Shown piece after piece: positions 7,219-13,368 of a stretch of DNA of 42,066 nucleotides. A model generated the notes under the pieces. It was not told the DNA's origin and ran no database searches. It saw only the letters and a program-made list of their open reading frames with translations. This stretch comes from a virus, in IMG/VR virus record IMGVR_UViG_3300044655_001966, positions 1 through 42,066 of that record; one strand, 5' to 3'. The translations under genes and the position numbers were made by a program. The stretch's first letter is position 1. Each line of letters opens with the position of its first letter.

Positions 7219-10062
7219 TTACTGTTGCACACGCAGGATCTTGTTTGAGATATCGTTGTTGGTTTTTTGTGCTCGAACCAGCTCGTCCAGCTTGTCAACC
7301 GACTGTGCCATTACACCTGCCAGGCTGCCAAATGCTTTCATGAGTTCATTAATAGGAGTAATTTCGGCAGGACCAGTGATTAACTCTGGTTTGCCTGCTT
7401 CGCCTGCAATACCCAATTGCCCAGCACCCAGGGTACCACCGTCTGCAAAGGTTGGCAACTGAGCATGGAAGTGACCGCCAGTTGACTTGGCAGTAGGACT
7501 GTTGTATTCGTCAATGGCCACACTAGCACCCATGGATTTGAGCCATGATGTAATGGCTTTTCCATCCTCAATACTGGGAGGCCGTGCCACTGTAAAATCT
7601 AATGCAATACCTTCTGTATGCTTGCTTGAAGGAGCTTTTTCGTTGTGAAACTTGTCATTGAAACTGCTGAAATATCCAAATCCAGGAACGCCTCCTTGAA
7701 TCGCCTTGGCCAATTCTATCAGTTTGGGACTGATTTTAGCGTTGTCCGCTTGCACATCGCCGGCTTTGATGTTTAGTCCAAGTTTTTTTAGATCATCTTG
7801 ACTGGCAATTTGCAAGCCTTGGCCACCACCCATGCTGGGCATGCTAGGTGCTGACGGCATTTGTAACCCTGACCCACCACCCATGCCGGGTGCTGACGGC
7901 ATTTGTAATCCTGACCCACCACCCATAGCACGTTGCATTGTGATACTTTTACGCAGGCTAGCCGCCGCATCTTTGCCCATGGATTTTTCCATGTCATCCA
8001 GCATTTTTTCCAGTTGATCTTTTTGTTCTTCGAGTAATTCAACTTCGTCAATGGCCAACTCAGTTTTGAGTTTGCGCAGACGATCTTGTAGTCGACTTGC
8101 ATCCTGTGTCTTTTTCAAGTCTACATCTGTGAGTTTGGCCAAGGTAGCAGTGTCATCCGCAATCTCTTTGGCTGCTCGTTCAATAACTTCAATTCTGTTG
8201 TTGGCTGCAGCAGTGATACCAGAAATTTGATTAGTCGGAACAATTTCGCCTGCCACATTGGGTCTAAAGTATTCTTCACCACGCTCGCCCACTTTGTACA
8301 ACTTGCCAGCATCAACTGGGCCACCTGCGGCTCTGGCACCGGCAACTGGTGGGCCACCTTGTCCTGTCCCTGCAACTGCATCATAGGCCATGCCTGCACC
8401 TGCTTTACCAAGTGTGCCGCCGCCGACACCTCCTACCAAAGATCCAAGCAAGCCACCAATAGCAGCACCAGGCACTGCGCCAACACCGCCAAACAATGAT
8501 CCAATCATGCCGCCTAACTTGAGTCCAGCAAGACCTCCAGCAATTGCACCGCTAGCTTGGCCAACATCTTCCACAGTTCCTTTGGTTGTCTTTCTACCAC
8601 CTGGTGTCAGTTCATCTAGTGCCTTGGCACCAGCTTCAGTTTTTTTAGCAAGTATTGTCATTGCTTCCTGCGCTGGTGTAATACCTTTGGATATGAAATC
8701 TTCTACGGCTTTTGTGGCAAGACGTTCAGCTTCAATCAATTTGGCTTGATTTTCTACCAGTTGGTCAGAGGCTGCTTTGCCTGTGGCCCCTTGAGCTTCT
8801 TGTTGTTCTTTTGCTTTCTTTAAGGATGCTTCTACACCTTGCGCGGCAATGTTCATTGCATTCAATTGTGTATGTGCCGCCATAAAGGTATCAGCACCTG
8901 CACCCATCGTGGCGTATTCTGCTGACACTCGTGCGCCTGTGTCAGCCATGCCTTTGAACACTCGGTCAGCCAATTGTTCCTGAGTGATCTGTTTGTCTTT
9001 GAATGCTTGAATGTCTTTGAGTGCATTGGGCGCATTCATCAATAACTTTTCACCCTCAGGAGTGATGTATCCAGTCATCAGTGAACGCACAGCTTTGGCA
9101 ACGTCCTGGTCCAGCGATCCCATCATCTGGCTCATGCTGGTCAAACGTTTGATCTCAGCTTCATCACCTTTGGCTCTCAACTTCATGAGCATACCAGCAT
9201 ACTGTTCTTCTGCTCTGGCTGTTTCTTCACGCTTTTCAGCTTCTTTTCTACTGGTACCTGTAATTTTGGTCAGTGCGTCTTGTTCAACAAGATATTTTCG
9301 CGCACCTTCGGCCAGTTGATCCACAGTCTTTCCCTGTGCTGTGCCAATGCGTGTTTGCATTCTCAGATATGCAGCTTGCCCTTCAGCTAACTCTTTGGGC
9401 ATGAGTCCCATCTTGAGCATGGCTTCGCGAGCAGGTTCCATGGCCTGACCCATGTTTTCCAGTGCTTGACGACCATCGGCTACTGTTCCACCAAGTTGAG
9501 CCAATTCTCTGCTGTTTTCTGATACTATCTGAACATAGTCGCTCAGTTCATTCATGGACAGGCCAAGTTTTTGTGCGCCGTTTTTGACTCCAGTCATGCC
9601 ATCAGCAGCAGCAGCACCAACTTCGGCCAGGCCTGCATAGCCTTTGTACAACTTGTCTGCCATTTCATTGGCAGATTTAGCATAGTCAACAACAGCTTTG
9701 GTTACCAAAACAAAGCCAGCAACCAGCGGACCAATCACTGGCACCATCAACGACAAGGCCACACCAGCCGCTGTTACGGCTGTGCTCAGCCCGTCCAGTG
9801 TTGAATTAAATGCGGCGGCACCTTTTTTGCCTTCCAGCATGGCTTTTCCAGCAGACATTCCAGCAGATGCCAGTGCTGTGATTGCTTCTGCGCCTTTGGC
9901 TGTGCCAGCAGTAAAGTTTTGTATACCATACTTGGCCTTCATTTCCGCATCCGTGCGGGCGTCCATAGTTGCCTGTGAAACTCTGGAATTTGCGGCCAGC
10001 TCTTCGTTGACTCTTCTCAACGTTTCGGCTAGTTCTGCTGCGGCTCTTTCTGCGTCTGTCAT
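7219..10062 (-). CDS. Tail tape-measure protein with M15-type peptidase signature
   Basis: 947 aa from the ATG at 10062. An earlier in-frame ATG at 10143 would give 974 aa but lies upstream of a perfect late box and inside the divergent gene. A helical N-terminus is followed by a hydrophobic Ala/Val segment (LSLMVPVIGPLVAGFVLVTK), long helices, and a Gly-rich hydrophobic stretch. Then comes GGPVDAGKLYKVGERGEEYF, a hallmark of tape measures, repeated near the end as FADGGTLGAGQLGIAGEAGK. Tape measures set tail length and can enter the cell envelope. Residues ~785-868 look like an M15 (LAS) metallopeptidase: SSKHTEGIALDFT with His815 and Asp822, then GGHFHAQLP with His864/His866. A Gly/Met-rich repeat precedes it. 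Confidence 0.85.
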   Translation of the reverse strand: MTDAERAAAELAETLRRVNEELAANSRVSQATMDARTDAEMKAKYGIQNFTAGTAKGAEAITALASAGMSAGKAMLEGKKGAAAFNSTLDGLSTAVTAAGVALSLMVPVIGPLVAGFVLVTKAVVDYAKSANEMADKLYKGYAGLAEVGAAAADGMTGVKNGAQKLGLSMNELSDYVQIVSENSRELAQLGGTVADGRQALENMGQAMEPAREAMLKMGLMPKELAEGQAAYLRMQTRIGTAQGKTVDQLAEGARKYLVEQDALTKITGTSRKEAEKREETARAEEQYAGMLMKLRAKGDEAEIKRLTSMSQMMGSLDQDVAKAVRSLMTGYITPEGEKLLMNAPNALKDIQAFKDKQITQEQLADRVFKGMADTGARVSAEYATMGAGADTFMAAHTQLNAMNIAAQGVEASLKKAKEQQEAQGATGKAASDQLVENQAKLIEAERLATKAVEDFISKGITPAQEAMTILAKKTEAGAKALDELTPGGRKTTKGTVEDVGQASGAIAGGLAGLKLGGMIGSLFGGVGAVPGAAIGGLLGSLVGGVGGGTLGKAGAGMAYDAVAGTGQGGPPVAGARAAGGPVDAGKLYKVGERGEEYFRPNVAGEIVPTNQISGITAAANNRIEVIERAAKEIADDTATLAKLTDVDLKKTQDASRLQDRLRKLKTELAIDEVELLEEQKDQLEKMLDDMEKSMGKDAAASLRKSITMQRAMGGGSGLQMPSAPGMGGGSGLQMPSAPSMPSMGGGQGLQIASQDDLKKLGLNIKAGDVQADNAKISPKLIELAKAIQGGVPGFGYFSSFNDKFHNEKAPSSKHTEGIALDFTVARPPSIEDGKAITSWLKSMGASVAIDEYNSPTAKSTGGHFHAQLPTFADGGTLGAGQLGIAGEAGKPELITGPAEITPINELMKAFGSLAGVMAQSVDKLDELVRAQKTNNDISNKILRVQQ
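7847..7926. repeat. Tandem 42-bp repeat inside the tape-measure gene
   Basis: Two 38-bp copies (7847-7884 and 7889-7926) differ at one base and are offset by 42 bp. They encode 14-residue Gly-Gly-Ser-Gly-Leu-Gln-Met-Pro units, with a third diverged copy beside them (GGGQGLQIAS). This is a flexible linker just before the peptidase-like domain. Confidence 0.8.
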
Positions 10063-10071
10063 TTTTGTGCC

Positions 10072-10079
10072 TATAAGTA
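10072..10079 (+). promoter_or_regulatory. Candidate late promoter, + baseplate operon
   Basis: TATAAGTA, one mismatch from the T4 late box TATAAATA, 22 nt before the ATG at 10102. An AGGTG ribosome site at 10093-10097 sits between. It faces the - strand late box at 10086-10093, so the two operons diverge from one short region. Confidence 0.55.
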
Positions 10080-10085
10080 TAGGTA

Positions 10086-10093
10086 TATTTATA
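10086..10093 (-). promoter_or_regulatory. Late promoter for tape measure (perfect TATAAATA)
   Basis: On the - strand this is an exact match to the T4 late box TATAAATA recognised by gp55-polymerase. It lies 23 nt before the ATG at 10062, so transcription would begin about 15-20 nt before that codon. This supports 10062 as the tape-measure start. Confidence 0.65.
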
Positions 10094-10101
10094 GGTGATT
10101 T

Positions 10102-10947
10102 ATGCCCCAAACTACGAACCCGCTCAAACAATTTTTTAGACAACCGTCAATCTATCTCAGATTGCCGTCATTGGGACAATACTGGGATCAAACTGCGCTT
10201 GATCTGCCTGCAAACAAAGAATTACCAGTTTATCCAATGACTGCCATAGACGAAATCACATATCGTACTCCTGACGCACTGTTCAACGGTCAGGCTGTGA
10301 TAAACGTGATTCAAAGTTGCATTCCTGCCATACGTGACGCTTGGAACACACCCGGTACTGATTTAAATGCAATTTTAGTGGCCATCAGAATTGCCAGTTA
10401 CGGACATGAAATGGAAATGACCATCAAGTGTCCCAAATGCGAAACCGAGAGCGATTTTATTTTGGATTTAAGAAGTGTACTGGACAAGCTATCAAGTCCC
10501 GATTACAACAAAGCAATCAAGCAGGGTGACTTGGAAATCACATTCACCCCAATTGCGTATCGTCATCAAAATGAAACCAATCTTAAACAGTACGATCAAC
10601 AACGCATGATCCAACAGATACAACAGTCTGAACATCTAACTGATGAACAAAAAATTGAACAACTCAATGCCACCTTGCAAAAGATCACTGCACTTACCAT
10701 TGAAACATTAAAGTACAGTATTGCCAGTATTCGTACTCCTCAGAGTTTGGTAACAGAGCCTGAATTTATTCAAGAGTTCCTGGTCAATTGTGATCGCAAA
10801 TTTTTTACAGAAATTCGAGATCACATCATTGATCTAAGACAGAAAAGTGAAATTGAATCAATCAACGTGAACTGTTCGCATTGCGGTCACACATGGCCTC
10901 AGACCCTTACCTTGGACCAAGCAGCTTTTTTCGGGGTCGCCTCCTGA
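10102..10947 (+). CDS. gp26: gp26-like baseplate hub protein with zinc-ribbon cysteines
   Basis: 281 aa. The N-terminal layout (LRLPSLGQYW, then MTAIDEITYRTPDALFNGQA and VIQSCIPAIRDAW) matches the T4 baseplate protein family that includes gp26 (Pfam 'T4 bacteriophage base plate protein'), needed for hub assembly. Two Cys pairs, CPKC (~residues 112-115) and CSHC (~256-259), could form a zinc ribbon bracketing a helical insertion of about 140 residues. T4 gp26 is 208 aa. The gene starts with an AGGTG site 4 nt before the ATG, directly behind a late-type box, and overlaps the possible early starts of the next gene. Family assignment is good; which T4 hub gene it replaces is less sure. Confidence 0.7.
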   Translation: MPQTTNPLKQFFRQPSIYLRLPSLGQYWDQTALDLPANKELPVYPMTAIDEITYRTPDALFNGQAVINVIQSCIPAIRDAWNTPGTDLNAILVAIRIASYGHEMEMTIKCPKCETESDFILDLRSVLDKLSSPDYNKAIKQGDLEITFTPIAYRHQNETNLKQYDQQRMIQQIQQSEHLTDEQKIEQLNATLQKITALTIETLKYSIASIRTPQSLVTEPEFIQEFLVNCDRKFFTEIRDHIIDLRQKSEIESINVNCSHCGHTWPQTLTLDQAAFFGVAS

Positions 10948-10973
10948 CAGCTTCCCCCGAGGAGATATCTACC

Positions 10974-11162
10974 ATGGTAGAGCGCATGGACCAGGAGGCC
11001 AAAGATATTAGAAAGCAAAGTTTAAAAATGGCATGGTACATGCGCGGTGGTGCCACTTACGAAGATGTATTACAAATGAGTTTTCAAGAGCGTGATTTAG
11101 TCACTGATCTTATCAAAGACAATCTTGAAACAACCAAAACATCAAAACTTCCTTTCTTCTAA
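10974..11162 (+). CDS. Short conserved baseplate-region protein, 62 aa (gp51-like position)
   Basis: The conserved part is LKMAWYMRGGATYEDVLQMS then ERDLVTDLIKDNLETTK and LPFF. This pattern recurs in short proteins after gp26 homologues in T4-like aquatic phages. In T4 this position is gene 51, a hub assembly factor, but T4 gp51 is much larger, so equivalence is only positional. The ATG at 10974 is preferred because GAGGAG lies 9 nt upstream. ATGs at 10881 and 10893 are in frame but would overlap gp26 by 55-67 nt, although the extension (ASDPYLGPSSFFRGR) looks protein-like. Its TAA overlaps the next ATG by one base. Confidence 0.65.
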   Translation: MVERMDQEAKDIRKQSLKMAWYMRGGATYEDVLQMSFQERDLVTDLIKDNLETTKTSKLPFF

Positions 11163-11662
11163 TGGAACTAGAACAAGTCAAACAAGATATAGAATCCTGG
11201 ATCGAGAACTTTGTAGAAGTTCCACATCCGGCCTTGGGCGGATTTCCACCTTGTCCGTTTGCACGTCAAGCTAGAATGAAACGCACATTCGAAGTATTTC
11301 TAGGAAGTGATCCTTATTATGATCTTAAAAATCGAGCACGTTGGGGCATGGGCAAGTGGGAAGTTATTATCTATGCTTACGATCCTGCAGAATGGAATCA
11401 CAAATTGTTTTCGGCCAGCATTGAATCTGCCAACACCGAGCACTTACTACGAGCTGACATCTTAGCCTTAGAAGATCATCCAGACGATGTAGAAAACGTC
11501 AACGGTGTTATCATGAATCAAGGCAAGTACGCACTTGCACTGGTACAAAGTTTGAGTGATTTGAATGCCAAAGCAAAACTCATGGCCTCCAAAGGTTTTT
11601 ATCATGACTGGCCAGAAGAATACTTACAAGGCCTGTTTCATCACAGACAGGATCCCAGATGA
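11162..11662 (+). CDS. Conserved hypothetical protein with CPFA motif, 166 aa
   Basis: Not firmly recognised. The N-terminal 45 residues form a helix followed by HPALGGFPPCPFARQARMKR, a Pro/Cys turn recalling the CPFA motif of DUF1415-type and other uncharacterised phage proteins. An alpha/beta region follows, with WEVIIYAYDPAEWNHKLF, and a C-terminal HDWPEEYLQGLFHHRQ. There is no signal peptide or membrane segment. The ATG overlaps the stop codon before it (TAATG), and the gene's TGA overlaps the next ATG (ATGA), so it belongs to a tightly coupled operon. Function is unknown; the invariant-looking Cys and His residues suggest a metal or redox role, which is speculation. Confidence 0.7.
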   Translation: MELEQVKQDIESWIENFVEVPHPALGGFPPCPFARQARMKRTFEVFLGSDPYYDLKNRARWGMGKWEVIIYAYDPAEWNHKLFSASIESANTEHLLRADILALEDHPDDVENVNGVIMNQGKYALALVQSLSDLNAKAKLMASKGFYHDWPEEYLQGLFHHRQDPR

Positions 11663-12102
11663 CCTATCAGTTTGCTAGAATTGATCTGAGCAAGACCAAC
11701 TATGAACCCTGTGTGGAATGGGCATACATAGAACATTTTGACGCAGAAACACTGGAACGTCTTGATGACATATACAAGACCTATACTGTCTACAAGCATT
11801 TTGCCAGTGTCATGCCCATGTTCCACAGTCGTTATCTTGACCCCATGGCCGATGTGATTGGCTACTACGACAATCAAAAACTTGTGGCATGGAGTTTGAT
11901 TCGACGTTTTGATCAGCACAATGCCTTGTGCGATCAATTTGCTTGGAACTATCGCAATCCTCGACTGCGACTGGGAATTGAAACAATGAAAACAGAGTGT
12001 GCTATTTACAAAGCACGTGGTTTCCGGTACCTGTACCTTGAGCAAGCACACCTGTACAAATCCGAAATGCAGGGATTTGAAATACTAGGACCACTGGAGT
12101 AA
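11659..12102 (+). CDS. GNAT-fold / aminoacyl-transferase-like protein, 147 aa
   Basis: The second half follows the order of GNAT acyltransferases: a beta pair with VIGYYDNQKLVAWSLIRRF, an acidic/aromatic strand (CDQFAWNYR), a helix starting RLRLGIETMKTECAIYKARG, and the strand FRYLYLEQA with GFEILGPLE at the end. The 'LG....E...Y...G..YLYL' arrangement and terminal 'F..LGPLE' recall the C-terminal GNAT domain of arginyl/leucyl-tRNA-protein transferases. That would suggest amino-acid transfer from tRNA, but the match is by eye and the N-terminal half of those enzymes is absent. Its ATG overlaps the preceding stop by 4 nt. An equally possible reading is a generic N-acyltransferase. Confidence 0.55.
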   Translation: MTYQFARIDLSKTNYEPCVEWAYIEHFDAETLERLDDIYKTYTVYKHFASVMPMFHSRYLDPMADVIGYYDNQKLVAWSLIRRFDQHNALCDQFAWNYRNPRLRLGIETMKTECAIYKARGFRYLYLEQAHLYKSEMQGFEILGPLE

Positions 12103-12104
12103 CT

Positions 12105-12440
12105 ATGGATTTATATACAATTTGGGCAGACAAAGAAGGTGACATCTCAGACCTTGAATGGGTCAACGGTATGAAGAGTTTCTTTGACCACTTGATCTCA
12201 GAAGGCAAGATGGAAAGTTATAGAATCACCCGATGCAAGATGGGATTCCGTTCAATAGCTGACATGCCTGAATGGATGATCATCATGGAGTTCAAAGACA
12301 TGGGCCAGATGGATAGTGCATTTAAACGAGTAGCACCACTCGAAGGCGAACTTGAAGTCAAACACAAAAGTTTCAATCAATTTGTCTCAGGCAACATACA
12401 ACATGCCTTGTTTAGAGATTGGCCAGATACTAATCTATAA
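12105..12440 (+). CDS. DUF6614-like small protein, 111 aa
   Basis: The pattern YTIWADKEGDISDLEWVNGM, then a helix and GKMESYRITRCKMGF, an IMEFKDMGQMDSAF strand-helix and a final ALFRDWPDTNL match my recollection of DUF6614, a small bacterial dimeric alpha/beta family of unknown function. The ferredoxin-like beta-alpha-beta layout is consistent with that. If correct, this is a bacterial gene captured by the phage, sitting last in a late baseplate operon. A GGAGTA ribosome site precedes the ATG, 2 nt after the previous stop. It is followed by an 8-bp hairpin that may end the transcript. No catalytic residues can be named. Confidence 0.6.
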   Translation: MDLYTIWADKEGDISDLEWVNGMKSFFDHLISEGKMESYRITRCKMGFRSIADMPEWMIIMEFKDMGQMDSAFKRVAPLEGELEVKHKSFNQFVSGNIQHALFRDWPDTNL

Positions 12441-12861
12441 CATTCAAGACTTGCTACGCAAGTCTGTTGTTTTCGCTATCGCTCAACAACTGATTGTTTC
12501 TCTAACTATTTGAATTAAGTATCATCTAGATTAATTGGTCATAATTCACCGTATGCACGGTGAACATGAGAGAGCATCATCTGAGTAGCACAGTCATCTA
12601 ATAGTAATGAGATTGTAGTTTCCTACGCGGAGGCGGTTGACCGGTACCCCCTACTCAAGCTTCACATATCAACGGAACCCTAGTAACCCGATATTAGATC
12701 CAAGTCCTATAAGCATGGGGTGTATCTTTTTCACAGAGCCCAAACCATTTGTTGCCTTAAGTTAGCAATTGCCTTTGACGCCCAAGTCTAAATATGGTAT
12801 CTCACATATCCTCAATGGGGCTGAGCCATAGCACTCAGCACAGTGTCGTGATCGCTGCCTA
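12441..12861. other. Non-coding convergent region with several stem-loops
   Basis: About 420 nt with no supported ORF, between the ends of a + operon and a - operon. It holds several inverted repeats: 12447-12465 (8-bp stem, 3-nt loop), 12466-12490 (6-bp stem), 12545-12564 (7-bp stem, 6-nt loop), 12792-12809 (5-bp stem) and 12820-12839 (6-bp stem, 8-nt loop). No tRNA cloverleaf or intron core was recognised. It may contain terminators for both operons, a non-coding RNA, or debris from mobile-gene insertion beside the GIY-YIG gene. Confidence 0.6.
12447..12474 (+). terminator. Candidate terminator after the DUF6614-like gene
   Basis: An 8-bp stem (AGACTTGC / GCAAGTCT) with a TAC loop starts 7 nt after the stop codon and is followed by TGTTGTTTTC, a modest U-rich tail. 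Reasonable as an intrinsic terminator, though the T run is interrupted. Confidence 0.5.
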
Positions 12862-13290
12862 TTAAATTTTGTTTAGTATGTGTGAGCCATGCACCCTAAC
12901 TTGGATGTGGCCGTTGTAATAATCTCGTGATTCTAATACTCGTCTTGCGAATTGTTCTCTTGCCTCAATGTAACTACATTCTGATTTGGAGTTGCAATAA
13001 TAAAGTATTTCTCTGGTGAAGTTTTCGGTGCCTAGGGTGATTACGTCTGCGGTTAATTCTGGGCTTGACCCATAGTACTCTCTCCAATCACTGTCGATCT
13101 TGGAGCGTATCTTCTTCCGCTTTTTTGTGCCGTTTTTTTGTTTTACAGTCTTGTATGTTGTCTTTGAAAATTTTGCTAATTTTTTGCCTATGTACTTGCG
13201 TCCAGTGAGATTGTTTGTGATCAAGTAAACAAATCCAACACACTCTTCGGGCAACGTCTCAATTGGGGTATCTTGATATAGCCATGTCAT
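12862..13290 (-). CDS. GIY-YIG endonuclease (Seg-like, free-standing)
   Basis: 142 aa. The GIY-YIG core is visible as GFVYLITNNLTGRKYIGKKL (residues ~19-38), here with VYL and YIG tripeptides, followed by a Lys-rich loop. The rest contains SDWREYYGSS, the helix with Arg and Glu (TLGTENFTREILYYC), and the NNG-like YYNG, as expected for the nicking domain of T4 Seg-type homing endonucleases. No separate DNA-binding domain is evident. It is a free-standing gene, not in an intron I can recognise, placed after gp46 on the same strand and next to the odd non-coding gap. Such genes spread by cutting related phage genomes during mixed infection. Confidence 0.85.
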   Translation of the reverse strand: MTWLYQDTPIETLPEECVGFVYLITNNLTGRKYIGKKLAKFSKTTYKTVKQKNGTKKRKKIRSKIDSDWREYYGSSPELTADVITLGTENFTREILYYCNSKSECSYIEAREQFARRVLESRDYYNGHIQVRVHGSHILNKI

Positions 13291-13368
13291 GTGTTGTATG
13301 CGATTTATCCTTGCGTTATAGTTATGCCTTACAGTTAATTGGTTAAAAAATATGCCTACAATGCTAAA

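Noticed and set aside
7788-8429. Two ~100-aa - frames within the tape-measure region
   Set aside because: They overlap the tape-measure gene on the same strand in another frame, with no family match or start signal.
9698-10240. 180-aa + frame spanning the divergent promoter
   Set aside because: It is antisense to the tape measure for most of its length and out of frame with gp26.
12441-12861. Possible tRNA or group I intron in the non-coding gap
   Set aside because: No acceptor/T-arm pattern or intron core was found on either strand; the 12545-12564 hairpin has a 6-nt loop unlike a T-loop.
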